A DNA stretch of 64,000 bases. Origin: Marivita sp. (GTDB taxonomy: Bacteria; Pseudomonadota; Alphaproteobacteria; Rhodobacterales; Rhodobacteraceae). The translations under genes and the position numbers were made by a program. This document shows positions 48,761 to 57,955 of the stretch, piece by piece (within the stretch, counting starts at the first letter, position 1; each line of letters begins with the position of its first letter). The stretch spans positions 23,261-87,260 of the forward strand of contig NZ_JAIPUT010000015.1 in NCBI RefSeq assembly GCF_020055635.1. Reading direction: 5' to 3'. The notes below the pieces were generated by a model. The model saw nothing but the letters and a program-made list of their open reading frames with translations, was not told the DNA's origin and did not search any database.

Positions 48761-49606
48761 ATGATTGGTGCGATGCGTTCGCTTGTTGTGTCCACGGGCT
48801 GGCTTGCCCAGAGGCTGATGTTCCTGACGCTCGCCGCGAGTGGCTTGGGGCTGTTGGGCTACACGCTGGCCTGTGCTTTCGGACACGCGCCCTGGCTCGA
48901 GATGACCGCAACATTCGGGGGCGTCGCCTATCCGCAAGCCGGACCGGTCGTACAGATCGGCCTGACGGCGCTGGTCTTTGGTTTTTGCGCCTTCCTGCCG
49001 GCAAATGCCCGGATCATGGCGCTCGAAACCTCGCATCGGCGGTTTCAGATCTGCATGGAAGACGTCGCCCGCGCCTACCGGCTGTCACACGCGGCGGACC
49101 GGGACGGCGTGTTCAGGATGCGTTCGGAATTCGATTCGGTCCGCGAGCGCATGGCGTTCCTGCGCGATCATCCCGACCTGGCGGAACTGGAACCGTCGGT
49201 TCTCGAGGTCGCCAGCCAGATGAGCCACGTGTCCCGGGACCTGGCCCAGACCTATTCCGACCGCAGCGTGGCGCGGGCGCGCGACTTCCTGATCCAGCGC
49301 CAGCAGGAGATCGACGAATTCAACACCCGCCTCGACGCGGCCAAGGCCACCGCCGCCGAAATGCGGGTCTGGATCGACACGGTCGAACTTGAGGAAAGCG
49401 TGGCGCAGGCACAGCTGAACCGCCTGCACGCGGAATTGTCCGAGATCCTGCCGGACCTGCAGGGCGCCGAGGACGCGCCGCGTATCCCCGAGCGCAAGGT
49501 GCCTGCGTCGGCGAACCCGTCGGATCAGTGGGACGACCCCGGCGGCTATATGGACAATGACGACAACCGGATCGTCGAACTTCTGGCGCGGCGCGCCGCC
49601 GAATAA
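48761..49606 (+). CDS. Membrane-anchored coiled-coil protein
   Basis: A 281-residue protein with two N-terminal hydrophobic segments (LMFLTLAASGLGLLGYTLA; VVQIGLTALVFGFCAFLPAN). A long, charged, helical region (about residues 90-225, e.g. RDFLIQRQQEIDEFNTRLDA) likely forms a coiled coil, and the C-terminus is acidic. Roseobacter homologues are sometimes called DNA repair protein; nothing in the sequence supports that name. I chose the ATG at 48761 because GGGGG lies about 8 nt upstream; ATGs at 48689, 48722, 48740 and 48773 are alternatives. It lies 57 bp before radA. Confidence 0.65.
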   Translation: MIGAMRSLVVSTGWLAQRLMFLTLAASGLGLLGYTLACAFGHAPWLEMTATFGGVAYPQAGPVVQIGLTALVFGFCAFLPANARIMALETSHRRFQICMEDVARAYRLSHAADRDGVFRMRSEFDSVRERMAFLRDHPDLAELEPSVLEVASQMSHVSRDLAQTYSDRSVARARDFLIQRQQEIDEFNTRLDAAKATAAEMRVWIDTVELEESVAQAQLNRLHAELSEILPDLQGAEDAPRIPERKVPASANPSDQWDDPGGYMDNDDNRIVELLARRAAE

Positions 49607-49663
49607 ACCAGGACAGGACAGCGCCGCTTGCAGGCCCGCGCGGCTTGCGTCACAAGCGGCGTC

Positions 49664-51031
49664 ATGGCGAAAACCAGCGCAACCTTTGTCTGCCAGACCT
49701 GTGGCAATTCCACGACCAAATGGTCGGGGCGCTGCGATGCCTGTGGCGAATGGAACTCGATCGTCGAAGAGGTGCCGCTGGCCGCCGGTCCGGCCGCCAG
49801 GACGCTGGGTGCGTCCAAGGGGCGGTCCCTGCCGCTGGGCGACCTGTCGGGCACCGAAGCCCCGCCACCGCGCACCACGTCGAACCTTGCCGAACTGGAC
49901 CGTGTGCTGGGCGGCGGGCTGGTGCCGGCTTCGGCGCTGCTGGTCGGTGGCGATCCGGGCATCGGAAAATCGACCCTGCTGCTCCAGGCGGCGGCGGCCT
50001 TTGCAAATGCTGGTCTCAAGGTGGTCTATATCTCGGGCGAAGAAGCCAGCGCCCAGGTCCGCATGCGCGCAGCCCGGCTGGGCCTGCGTGAAGCGCCGGT
50101 CAAGCTGGCGACCGAAACCAACCTGCGCGACATCCTCACGACGCTGGAAAACGAAAAGCCCGATCTTGCCATCATCGACTCGATCCAGACCATGTGGGCC
50201 GACAATGTCGCCTCCGCCCCCGGCAGCGTGGCGCAGGTCCGCGCCTCGGCGCATGAGCTGACCAGTTTCGCCAAGCGGCGCGGCACGTCGATCGTCATGG
50301 TCGGCCATGTCACCAAGGACGGCCAGATCGCCGGTCCACGCGTCGTCGAACACATGGTCGACACGGTGCTTTATTTCGAAGGCGAACGTGGCCACCAGTT
50401 CCGCATCCTGCGCGCGGTGAAGAACCGCTTTGGCCCGGCGGATGAAATCGGCGTCTTCGAGATGACGGGCGGCGGACTGGCCGAAGTGTCAAATCCGTCT
50501 GCGCTGTTCCTGTCGGAACGCGGCGACCCGTCACCGGGATCGGCGGTCTTTGCCGGGATTGAGGGCACGCGTCCGGTTCTCGTGGAATTTCAGGCCCTTG
50601 TGGCCCCGACGCCACACAGCCAACCGCGCCGGACCGTGGTCGGCTGGGATGGTGGACGGCTGGCCATGATCCTCGCGGTGCTCGAGGCGCGCTGTGGCAT
50701 CCCGTTTGCCGGAATGGACGTTTATCTCAACGTGGCTGGGGGAATGAAGGTCTCCGAGCCCGCCGCCGACCTGGCCGTGGCGGCGGCCCTGTTGTCCGCG
50801 CGCGAGGATATCGCGTTGCCCGCCGAGACGGTGGTTTTCGGCGAAATCAGCCTGTCGGGCGCGCTGCGCCCCGTGGGCCAGACCGAAAACCGGTTGAAAG
50901 AAGCGGAAAAACTTGGTTTTACCGCCGCGATCGTGCCAAAGGGTGGGAAATCGGTGCCCCGTGACGGGATGACTGTCACCGAGATCGATGCTTTGGCCAG
51001 TTTTGTTGGTGATGTGTTCGGCGCAGGTTAG
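49664..51031 (+). CDS. radA: DNA repair protein RadA
   Basis: Helicase-like recombination protein that helps branch migration. 455 residues in the usual order. The zinc finger has CxxC spaced ten residues from CxxC (FVCQTCGNSTTKWSG then RCDACGEW). Next come the RecA-like ATPase with Walker A GGDPGIGKSTLLLQ, the KNRFG motif in AVKNRFGPADE, and a C-terminal Lon-like domain. The ATG at 49664 gives the family start; the longer frame adds twelve residues. cvpA follows 33 bp later. Confidence 0.97.
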   Translation: MAKTSATFVCQTCGNSTTKWSGRCDACGEWNSIVEEVPLAAGPAARTLGASKGRSLPLGDLSGTEAPPPRTTSNLAELDRVLGGGLVPASALLVGGDPGIGKSTLLLQAAAAFANAGLKVVYISGEEASAQVRMRAARLGLREAPVKLATETNLRDILTTLENEKPDLAIIDSIQTMWADNVASAPGSVAQVRASAHELTSFAKRRGTSIVMVGHVTKDGQIAGPRVVEHMVDTVLYFEGERGHQFRILRAVKNRFGPADEIGVFEMTGGGLAEVSNPSALFLSERGDPSPGSAVFAGIEGTRPVLVEFQALVAPTPHSQPRRTVVGWDGGRLAMILAVLEARCGIPFAGMDVYLNVAGGMKVSEPAADLAVAAALLSAREDIALPAETVVFGEISLSGALRPVGQTENRLKEAEKLGFTAAIVPKGGKSVPRDGMTVTEIDALASFVGDVFGAG

Positions 51032-51064
51032 CGCCATCCAAAGAAAAAGAAGGGCAAGGGACCG

Positions 51065-51637
51065 ATGGAAGGGTTCACCATTATTGACGGCGTGGTCGCC
51101 GTCGTCATCGTTCTCTCTGCGCTTCTGGCCTATTCGCGCGGTATCGTCCGCGAAGCGATGGCCATCCTGGGATGGGTCGCGGCGGCGATTCTGGGTTTCA
51201 TGTTCGGCCCGCAGCTGCGACCGCTGATGACCGAAATCCCGGTCATCGGCGAATTCATGAGCGGCAGCTGCGAACTGAGCGTGATCGGAGGGTTTGCCGC
51301 CGTCTTCACCATCGCGCTGGTCATCATGTCCTTCTTCACGCCGCTCTTCTCGTCGCTGGTGCAACGCTCTGCTCTGGGCGGCGTCGATCAGGCACTGGGC
51401 TTCCTCTTCGGCGTGGCGCGCGGTGTGCTGTTGGTGGCCGTGGCGTTTTTCGTCTACGAGGTCGTGGTCACGGCGCAAGATGTGGCGATGATCAACGACA
51501 GTCGGTCCGCGGTGGTCTTCAGCCGCTTCACCGGCCAGATCGAAAACCAGAACCCCGAGCAGGCGCTTGGCTGGATCACCGCCCAATACGAGCAACTGGT
51601 CGGTGTCTGCGAGGCACCTGGCGACAGCGATGCCTGA
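51065..51637 (+). CDS. cvpA: CvpA family membrane protein
   Basis: Inner-membrane protein of 190 residues with four hydrophobic segments (IDGVVAVVIVLSALLAYSRG; MAILGWVAAAILGFMFG; GGFAAVFTIALVIMSFFTPL; DQALGFLFGVARGVLLVAV). It is named for colicin V production and is often next to purF, as here (122 bp upstream). The molecular function is unclear; envelope homeostasis is proposed. AGGGACC precedes the ATG. Confidence 0.93.
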   Translation: MEGFTIIDGVVAVVIVLSALLAYSRGIVREAMAILGWVAAAILGFMFGPQLRPLMTEIPVIGEFMSGSCELSVIGGFAAVFTIALVIMSFFTPLFSSLVQRSALGGVDQALGFLFGVARGVLLVAVAFFVYEVVVTAQDVAMINDSRSAVVFSRFTGQIENQNPEQALGWITAQYEQLVGVCEAPGDSDA

Positions 51638-51759
51638 TCAGGATCCGTCGGGCGGACAAAGATCCGTGAACCCGTCGCGGGAACATGATAGTTTCGTGAC
51701 ACCGGTCGCCATGGGCCTTAAGAGGGTGACAACCTCTGCCACGGATTCGGAGTCCCGAT

Positions 51760-53232
51760 TTGTCCGACACCCAGATGCCCCCCGCCCATCCCTTTGACGA
51801 CGACAAGCTGAAAGAAGAATGCGGAATATTCGGCGTTGTCGGGGTGACCGATGCGGCGAACTTCGTCGCGCTTGGCCTTCATGCCCTGCAACATCGCGGC
51901 CAAGAGGCCGGCGGGATCGTCAGCCATCATCCCGAACACGGCTTCAACTCGGCCCGCCGGTTCGGCTATGTGCGCGACAATTTCACCAGCCAGAAACTGA
52001 TGGAAACCCTGCCCGGCGAACTGGCCATCGGCCATGTGCGCTATTCCACCGCCGGATCCAAAGGCCCGACCCAGATTCGCGATGTGCAGCCGTTCTTCGG
52101 CGAATTCTCGATGGGCGGCGCGGCGATTGCCCATAATGGCAACATCACCAATGCCGTCGCCCTGCGCCGCGAACTGATCGAACGCGGATCGATCTTCCAA
52201 AGCTCGTCCGACAGCGAATGCATCATTCACCTGATGGCGCGCTCGCTTCAGCGGGACATCCCCAGCCGGATGGAAGACGCGCTGCGTCGGGTCGAAGGCG
52301 CGTTCTCGGTTGTGGCCATGACCCGGACCAAGCTCATTGGCGTGCGCGACCCGCTGGGCGTCCGCCCGCTCGTGCTGGGCAGGATCGGTGATGGCTGGGC
52401 GCTCAGCTCGGAAACCTGCGCGCTCGACATCATCGGCGCGGAATATGTGCGTGAAATCGACCCCGGCGAAATGGTGGTGATCACCGCCGAACACGGCGTC
52501 GAGTCGATCCGCCCGTTCCGCCCCCAGAAATCACGCTTCTGCATCTTCGAACATGTCTATTTCTCGCGCCCCGACAGCATCATCGGCGACCGCTCGGTCT
52601 ATGAGACCCGCCGCCAGATCGGCGTGGAACTGGCCCGCGAAACGCCGGTCGAGGCCGATCTGGTCTGCCCGGTCCCCGACAGCGGCACGCCCGCCGCGAT
52701 CGGTTATGCGCACGAAAGCGGCATCCCCTACGGCATGGGCATCATCCGCAACCAGTACATGGGCCGCACCTTCATCGAACCGACCGAGCAGATCCGCAAC
52801 ATGGGGGTCCGCCTCAAGCTCAACGTGAACCGCGCCCTGATCAAGGGCAAGCGCGTGGTGCTGGTCGATGACAGCGTGGTGCGCGGGACCACCAGCCGCA
52901 AGATCAAGGAAATGATCCTCGATGCCGGCGCCGCCGAGGTGCATTTCCGCATCGCAAGCCCGCCCACGGCCTGGCCCTGCTTTTACGGCGTGGACACGCC
53001 ACAGCGCGAAAAACTGCTGGCCGCCACCATGTCGGAAGAGGAAATGCGCGTCCATCTGGGCGTGGACAGCATCAAGTTCATCTCGCTCGACGGCCTCTAC
53101 CGCGCCGTGGGCGAGGCGTCGGGCCGCGACCCCAAGTCACCGCAATATTGCGATGCGTGTTTCTCGGGGGAATACCCGGTGGAACCATCGGACATGCTGG
53201 AAAAGGGCTTCCAGATGAAGGCCGCCGAGTAA
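51760..53232 (+). CDS. purF: Amidophosphoribosyltransferase
   Basis: First committed enzyme of purine synthesis: PRPP plus glutamine to phosphoribosylamine. 490 residues from a TTG start that has GGAG 7 nt upstream; an ATG at 51775 lacks a site. The nucleophile cysteine is residue 21 in KEECGIFGVVG, so about 20 residues must be cleaved as a propeptide. The glutaminase parts LHALQHRGQEAGGI and IAHNGNITNA and the PRPP motif VVLVDDSVVRGTTS are present, as are later cysteines that could hold an Fe-S cluster (PPTAWPCFYG; YCDACFSG). Confidence 0.96.
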   Translation: MSDTQMPPAHPFDDDKLKEECGIFGVVGVTDAANFVALGLHALQHRGQEAGGIVSHHPEHGFNSARRFGYVRDNFTSQKLMETLPGELAIGHVRYSTAGSKGPTQIRDVQPFFGEFSMGGAAIAHNGNITNAVALRRELIERGSIFQSSSDSECIIHLMARSLQRDIPSRMEDALRRVEGAFSVVAMTRTKLIGVRDPLGVRPLVLGRIGDGWALSSETCALDIIGAEYVREIDPGEMVVITAEHGVESIRPFRPQKSRFCIFEHVYFSRPDSIIGDRSVYETRRQIGVELARETPVEADLVCPVPDSGTPAAIGYAHESGIPYGMGIIRNQYMGRTFIEPTEQIRNMGVRLKLNVNRALIKGKRVVLVDDSVVRGTTSRKIKEMILDAGAAEVHFRIASPPTAWPCFYGVDTPQREKLLAATMSEEEMRVHLGVDSIKFISLDGLYRAVGEASGRDPKSPQYCDACFSGEYPVEPSDMLEKGFQMKAAE

Positions 53233-53328
53233 ATCTCGGCGACCTTCCGCGCAGGCGCAACATCCCGGCTTCCCATTGTCCCCGATGCCCGTCATCTGGC
53301 GGCCATCGGAAACAAAGAGGCCTGGACA

Positions 53329-53595
53329 ATGGCGCAAAATCCCACCCCGCCCCGGGTTGCCCGGCAAGCGACCCAGACCACAAGCGACCTTGGCGGCGCA
53401 CTGACCCTTCTGGGCACCTTCGGACCCCAAGACGACCCGAACGCCCTGCTGAAACTGCGCGGCGGCAAGACCACCACGGTGTCCCGCGGTGACAGGGTCC
53501 AGGGACAAACCGTCGTCGCCATCGAAGACGGCCGCGTGGCGCTGGCCCGCAACGGCACCGCCCATTGGCTTGAAATGCCCGCGCCTCGGTCCTGA
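53329..53595 (+). CDS. Small conserved protein, GspC/PilP-like fold
   Basis: An 88-residue protein. The second half, ALLKLRGGKTTTVSRGDRVQ followed by TVVAIEDGRVALARNGTAHW, has the short beta pattern of the homology region in GspC/PilP secretion proteins. No signal peptide or secretion genes are seen. The function is unknown. It lies 96 bp after purF with a weak ribosome-binding site. The dispersed repeat (53610-53632) follows its stop. Confidence 0.65.
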   Translation: MAQNPTPPRVARQATQTTSDLGGALTLLGTFGPQDDPNALLKLRGGKTTTVSRGDRVQGQTVVAIEDGRVALARNGTAHWLEMPAPRS

Positions 53596-53609
53596 CGCTG
53601 CGGCCTGAT

Positions 53610-53632
53610 CTTCTCTGGTTCAAAAATATCCC
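53610..53632. repeat. Dispersed 23-bp intergenic repeat, copy 2
   Basis: Exact reverse complement of 39022-39044, here between convergent gene ends. GC-rich hairpin GGGGGC-AGC-GCCCCC (53655-53669) and the bioY terminator follow. Confidence 0.75.
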
Positions 53633-53672
53633 GGGGGAGTCGCGCTTGCGCGACGGGGGCAGCGCCCCCAAT

Positions 53673-53703
53673 AAAAAACCCCCGTCAATCTCTTGACGGG
53701 GGT
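53673..53703 (-). terminator. Intrinsic terminator of bioY
   Basis: On the minus strand, an 11-bp stem (53678-53688 with 53693-53703; core CCCCCGTCAA/TTGACGGGGG) with a 4-nt loop, followed by a run of six T (53673-53678). 25 bp after the bioY stop. Confidence 0.94.
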
Positions 53704-53728
53704 CATGTATGCCGGCTGGAATAGTCCC

Positions 53729-54319
53729 TCAGGCGTTGCGCCCGGCCAGCGCCTTCCACGCGCCGGACACGACCAGCGCCGCGATCACCGCCTTGACCGC
53801 ATCGCCGATCAGGAAAGGCGCGACGAAGTGGGTCCAGTAGAAGCCGATCTCCTGACCGACCCAGCCGGCCTCGACGCCCGTGACCGACGCCACGGCCATC
53901 GGCCATGCAATGCCCGGAATGTAGAGCAGCGCGGACAGGACCAGTGTCACCAGCATGGTCGAAAGCGCACCGCGTGCAATGCCGCGCTCTGCCGCCAGAC
54001 CGGCCAGACCCGCCATCAGGACAAAGCCCAGCAGGAAACCGGCGGTCGGACCGGCAAAGGCCAGACCGTTCATGCCGCCCGCGAAAACCGGCAGCCCCAT
54101 TGCGCCATAGCCAAGATAGGTGATCAGCGTGGCCGTCCCGAGACGCGCGCCAAAGCTCAGGCCGACGATCAGGATCGCCAGCGTCTGAAGCGTCATCGGC
54201 ACCGGGAAGAAGGGCACGGAAACCTGGGTCGCCGTGGCGATGAACGCGGCACCGCCGAGCGCCAGCAGCACCTGGCGGAGTAGGGTTGTCTTGCCAAAGG
54301 CGGCTTGCGTGAGTGTCAT
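53729..54319 (-). CDS. bioY: Biotin transporter BioY
   Basis: Substrate-binding membrane component of the biotin ECF-type transporter. 196 residues with about six hydrophobic segments; the family motif is FFPVPMTLQTLAILIVGLSF near the N-terminus, with MGLPVFAGGMNGLAF after it. No bioM/bioN genes are nearby, so it may work alone or with a remote ECF module. The ATG at 54319 has GAGG upstream. No BioR or BirA operator was recognised in the divergent gap. A strong terminator follows. Confidence 0.94.
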   Translation of the reverse strand: MTLTQAAFGKTTLLRQVLLALGGAAFIATATQVSVPFFPVPMTLQTLAILIVGLSFGARLGTATLITYLGYGAMGLPVFAGGMNGLAFAGPTAGFLLGFVLMAGLAGLAAERGIARGALSTMLVTLVLSALLYIPGIAWPMAVASVTGVEAGWVGQEIGFYWTHFVAPFLIGDAVKAVIAALVVSGAWKALAGRNA

Positions 54320-54430
54320 GGCCTGTGTTCCTCGTGTGGCTGTCATTGCCCCCGTTCATTCTGCAAATACAGCACCAAGTCAAGCACTGGCCTCTTGCGG
54401 GCAAGGCAGCAAAAAGGCATGTGACTGCGC

Positions 54431-55087
54431 ATGACGGATACATCACGCCCCCTTGCGCTGGTCACTGGCGCCTCTCGCGGTCTTGGCTTTGCATTGGCAG
54501 AGGCGCTGGCCGACACGCATCACATCATCGCCGTGGCGCGCACCGTGGGCGGGCTCGAAGACCTGGACGACCGCATCCAGTCCAGGGGCGGCAGCGCAAC
54601 GCTCGCACCGATGGATATCACCAAGCCCGACGCCATGGCGCAGCTCTGCCGGTCGGTGCATGACCGCTGGGGCCAGATCGCGCTGTGGGTGCATACGGCG
54701 ATCCATGCCGGTCCGCTGTCGCCGGTGGATCATCTCGACCAGAAGGACTGGCAGAAATCCCTGTCGATTAATCTCGATGCGATGTCCCATCTCGTGCCCT
54801 ATGTCGGACCGCTGCTCAAGCGCGATGGCAGCGCGGTGTTCTTCGACGACAACCATGCCGGGCAAAAGTTCTTCGGTCACTACGGCACCACCAAGGCGGC
54901 GCAGATCAGCCTTGCGCGGTCGTGGCAGGCGGAAACCGCGTCGATCGGGCCCAGGGTGAAGATCCTGTCGCCGAAACCGATGGCGACCCATCTGCGCGCA
55001 AGGTTCTATCCCGGGGAGGACCGCAGCGTGCTGTCCCTGCCCGCCGACGAGGCCGCCCGCCTGCTGCCCGAGGTGCTCGGCGCCTGA
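54431..55087 (+). CDS. Short-chain dehydrogenase/reductase
   Basis: NAD(P)-dependent oxidoreductase of the SDR family, 218 residues. The glycine motif LALVTGASRGLGFALAEAL and the catalytic YGTTKAA are present. The usual catalytic serine strand is replaced by AVFFDDNHAGQKFFG, so the active site is atypical. The substrate is unknown. It is divergent from bioY. The stop is followed by three palindromes (55090-55138). Confidence 0.85.
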   Translation: MTDTSRPLALVTGASRGLGFALAEALADTHHIIAVARTVGGLEDLDDRIQSRGGSATLAPMDITKPDAMAQLCRSVHDRWGQIALWVHTAIHAGPLSPVDHLDQKDWQKSLSINLDAMSHLVPYVGPLLKRDGSAVFFDDNHAGQKFFGHYGTTKAAQISLARSWQAETASIGPRVKILSPKPMATHLRARFYPGEDRSVLSLPADEAARLLPEVLGA

Positions 55088-55089
55088 AG

Positions 55090-55138
55090 CCGGCGCCGGA
55101 TGCGTCGACGCATCCGATATTTTGCGTCAACGCAAAAT
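55090..55138. repeat. Palindrome cluster after the SDR gene
   Basis: CCGGCGCCGG (55090-55099), CGGATGCGTCGACGCATCCG (55097-55116, exact 20 bp) and a hairpin with arms ATTTTGCGT / ACGCAAAAT (55119-55138). It has the same style as 8700-8767: self-complementary, little or no loop, starting a few bases after a stop codon. Confidence 0.8.
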
Positions 55139-55216
55139 CCGCGCCCGGCCCGCACCGGCGGATGCTTGCCGCAAGGCAGGGCTTGGCCTATTCAGTACAA
55201 AAGCAAGGCAGAGCAG

Positions 55217-56002
55217 ATGCGCATACTCATTACCAATGACGACGGGATCAACGCACCGGGCCTCAAGGTCCTGAACGAGATTGCCCACGAGCTGGCCGGA
55301 CCAAAGGGCGAGGTCTGGACCGTGGCCCCCGCCTTCGAGCAATCCGGCGTCGGCCATTGCATCAGCTACACGCATCCCATGATGATCAGCGAGATGGGAC
55401 CGCGCCGGTTCGCCGCCGAAGGCAGCCCGGCGGATTGTGTTCTCGCAGGACTACACGAAGTCCTGTCCAACGTGCCACCCGACCTCGTGCTGTCCGGCGT
55501 GAACCGCGGCAACAACTCGGCCGAGAACGCGCTCTATTCGGGTACGCTGGGTGGGGCGATGGAGGCGGCGCTCCAGGGCATCCCGTCGATCGCCCTGTCG
55601 CAGTATTACGGCCCCGACAATGCCCAGGCCGAGGATCCGTTCGAGGCCGCCCGCGTGCATGGCTCCGAGGTGATCCGGCGGATTATCGCCCATGACCCGG
55701 CCGGACAGGACGGCTACCGTCTGTTCTACAACGTCAACTTCCCGCCGGTCCCCGGCGCCGCCGTCAAGGGCACCCGCATCACGCCGCAGGGCATCCGGCA
55801 GGGCACGCGCTTTTCCGTCGAGCCGCACAATTCGCCGTCCGGCCGTCGGTTCCTGTGGATCAAGGGCGGCGACCAGCGCGCGCCCACCGAAGCCGGCAGC
55901 GACGCGGCCGAGAACCTCGCGGGCTATATCAGCGTGACGCCGATGCGCGCGGACCTGACGGCCTCGGACCAGATCGATGCGATGCGGGACGCCTTTCGCT
56001 GA
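55217..56002 (+). CDS. surE: 5'/3'-nucleotidase SurE
   Basis: Metal-dependent phosphatase of nucleoside monophosphates, linked to stationary-phase survival. 261 residues. The metal-binding motif is [19 protein letters not shown], with [18 protein letters not shown] and [20 protein letters not shown] following. AAGG lies before the ATG at 55217. Its stop overlaps the pcm start by one base (TGATG). Confidence 0.95.
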   Translation: MRILITNDDGINAPGLKVLNEIAHELAGPKGEVWTVAPAFEQSGVGHCISYTHPMMISEMGPRRFAAEGSPADCVLAGLHEVLSNVPPDLVLSGVNRGNNSAENALYSGTLGGAMEAALQGIPSIALSQYYGPDNAQAEDPFEAARVHGSEVIRRIIAHDPAGQDGYRLFYNVNFPPVPGAAVKGTRITPQGIRQGTRFSVEPHNSPSGRRFLWIKGGDQRAPTEAGSDAAENLAGYISVTPMRADLTASDQIDAMRDAFR

Positions 56003-56643
56003 TGGAAGACGCGGAACTCAAGATGCAGTTCCTCTATGCCCTGCGCTCACGGGGCGTGACCAATTCGGCCGTGCTGACGGCGATGGAACAGGTCGACCGA
56101 GCGCCGTTCATCAAGGGATATTTCGCCGAGCGGGCCTATGAGGACATGCCCCTGCCGATTGCCTGCGGCCAGACGATCAGCCAGCCTTCGGTGGTCGGCC
56201 TGATGACACAGGCGCTCGAGATCAGCCCGCGCGACACGGTGCTCGAGGTCGGCACGGGCTCGGGCTACCAGGCAGCCATTCTCAGCCAGCTTGCGCGCCG
56301 GGTCTACACCGTGGACCGGCATCAGCGTCTCGTGCGCGAGGCGCGCGAGGTGTTCGACCAGCTGGGTCTGACCAATGTCACCGCCTTCACCGCCGATGGC
56401 AGCTTTGGCCTGCCGGACCAGGCGCCGTTCGACCGCATCCTTGTCACGGCGGCGGCCGAAGACCCTCCCGGGCCGCTTCTGGCGCAGCTCAAGGTCGGTG
56501 GAGTCATGGTGTTGCCGGTGGGCCAGTCGGACGCGGTACAGCATCTCATCCGGGTGCGTCGAACGGCAAACGGGCTGGAATATGACGAATTGCGGCCTGT
56601 GCGCTTCGTGCCGCTTGTCGAAGGGGTGGCCCGCGACGGGTAA
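56002..56643 (+). CDS. pcm: Protein-L-isoaspartate O-methyltransferase
   Basis: Methylates damaged isoaspartyl residues so that they can be repaired. 213 residues. [20 protein letters not shown] and the SAM motif [19 protein letters not shown] match the family. Translationally coupled to surE by TGATG. The neighbour nlpD follows after 60 bp, giving the surE-pcm-nlpD order known from gammaproteobacteria (without rpoS here). Confidence 0.95.
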   Translation: MEDAELKMQFLYALRSRGVTNSAVLTAMEQVDRAPFIKGYFAERAYEDMPLPIACGQTISQPSVVGLMTQALEISPRDTVLEVGTGSGYQAAILSQLARRVYTVDRHQRLVREAREVFDQLGLTNVTAFTADGSFGLPDQAPFDRILVTAAAEDPPGPLLAQLKVGGVMVLPVGQSDAVQHLIRVRRTANGLEYDELRPVRFVPLVEGVARDG

Positions 56644-56703
56644 AACGGGCATAGTGCGTGATGTGACGACCGGGGAACAACCGGCGCATTTGAGGATATC
56701 GAC

Positions 56704-57903
56704 ATGGTTGACAGCAGATTTTCGCTTCGTTCCGGTTTTCGATTTGGTGCCGGCCTTTCCCTGCTGGCGCTTCTTGCCGCCTGTTCCGACCCGCTCGACC
56801 TGGACATGCGCGGCCTGATGAACGGCGGCTTCAACACCGCCGATGCGGCCCGTGCAACAGCGGCGCCGCGGCCCCAGCCGGACAGTCGCGGGGTGATCTC
56901 GTATCCCAATTACCAGGTGGCGGTCGCGCAACGCGGCGACACGCTGGCCGCGCTGGCCGCACGTGTGGGTCTGCCGGCAGACGAACTGGCCCGCTACAAC
57001 GGTGTCCAGACCGGCGATCCGCTGCGCGCGGGCGAGATCATCGCCCTGCCCCGCCGCGTGGCCGAACCGTCGCCCGCCACCGGTGCGCCGACCACAGGCC
57101 CGATCCGCCCGACATCCGAGATCGACATCACGACCCTGGCCAGCGACGCCATCGACCGGTCGCCCGCAACCCCGGCGGCGCAGCGCCCCGCGCCACAGAC
57201 CGGAACCGAACCGATCCGCCACCAGGTCAAGCGCGGAGAGACCGCGTTCACCATCGCCCGGCTTTACAACGTGTCTGTCCGGTCGCTGGCCGAGTGGAAC
57301 AGTCTCGACAGCAATTTCACCCTGCGCGAAGGCCAGTTCCTGTTGATTCCCGTGGTCACGCAGGCCCCGCCCGAGCGGCAGCAGGCCACGCCGCCACCTC
57401 CGGGCACCGGGTCGCCGACGCCCGAGCCGCCCTCGGCGTCTTTGCCCTTGCCCGAAGAAACCCCCGCTCCGGCAGCCGCCGCGACAGCAGCACCCGCAGC
57501 CAACGCCGAACCGGTGGCCAATGTCGGCGCCCAGACTGCGGCCAGCGCGTCTGACGCCGTGATGAGTTTCCCGGTTCAGGGCAGCATCATCCGCGAATAC
57601 GCCAAGGGTCGCAATGACGGCATCGACATCGGCGCGCCGGTCGGCACCTCGGTCAAGGCCGCAGCCAGCGGTCAGGTTGCGGCGATCACGCGCAACACCG
57701 ACGGCATCAACATCCTCGTTGTCCGGCACCCGGACAACCTTCTGAGCGTCTATACGCATGTCGACGGCATCTCGGTCGAAAAGGGCGATGCGGTCAGCCG
57801 GGGACAGTCGATTGCCAAGGTGGCCGATTTCGACCCCGCGCGCGTGCATTTCGAGGTGCGCAACGGCTTCGACAGCGTCGACCCGATGGATTACCTGCGC
57901 TGA
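56704..57903 (+). CDS. nlpD: LysM/M23 lipoprotein, NlpD-like
   Basis: Outer-membrane lipoprotein of 399 residues predicted to activate a cell-separation amidase. It has a signal peptide with lipobox SLLALLAACS, a first LysM near residues 72-118 (VAVAQRGDTLAALAARVG), a second near 180-222 (HQVKRGETAFTIARLYN), a Pro/Ala-rich linker, and a C-terminal LytM domain. Its zinc site is degenerate (GRNDGIDIGAP has asparagine for histidine; VHFEVR kept), as in NlpD. The surE-pcm context supports the name. Confidence 0.9.
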   Translation: MVDSRFSLRSGFRFGAGLSLLALLAACSDPLDLDMRGLMNGGFNTADAARATAAPRPQPDSRGVISYPNYQVAVAQRGDTLAALAARVGLPADELARYNGVQTGDPLRAGEIIALPRRVAEPSPATGAPTTGPIRPTSEIDITTLASDAIDRSPATPAAQRPAPQTGTEPIRHQVKRGETAFTIARLYNVSVRSLAEWNSLDSNFTLREGQFLLIPVVTQAPPERQQATPPPPGTGSPTPEPPSASLPLPEETPAPAAAATAAPAANAEPVANVGAQTAASASDAVMSFPVQGSIIREYAKGRNDGIDIGAPVGTSVKAAASGQVAAITRNTDGINILVVRHPDNLLSVYTHVDGISVEKGDAVSRGQSIAKVADFDPARVHFEVRNGFDSVDPMDYLR

Positions 57904-57917
57904 GCGGGCGCGCGCCG

Positions 57918-57933
57918 TCTTGCGGCCGCAAGA
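57918..57933. repeat. Palindrome after nlpD
   Basis: TCTTGCGGCCGCAAGA, an exact 16-bp palindrome 14 bp after the nlpD stop, followed by TTTGTT. It lies between convergent nlpD and the PIN gene and may serve as a terminator. Confidence 0.7.
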
Positions 57934-57955
57934 TTTGTTCCGAACGCGTGTGAGA

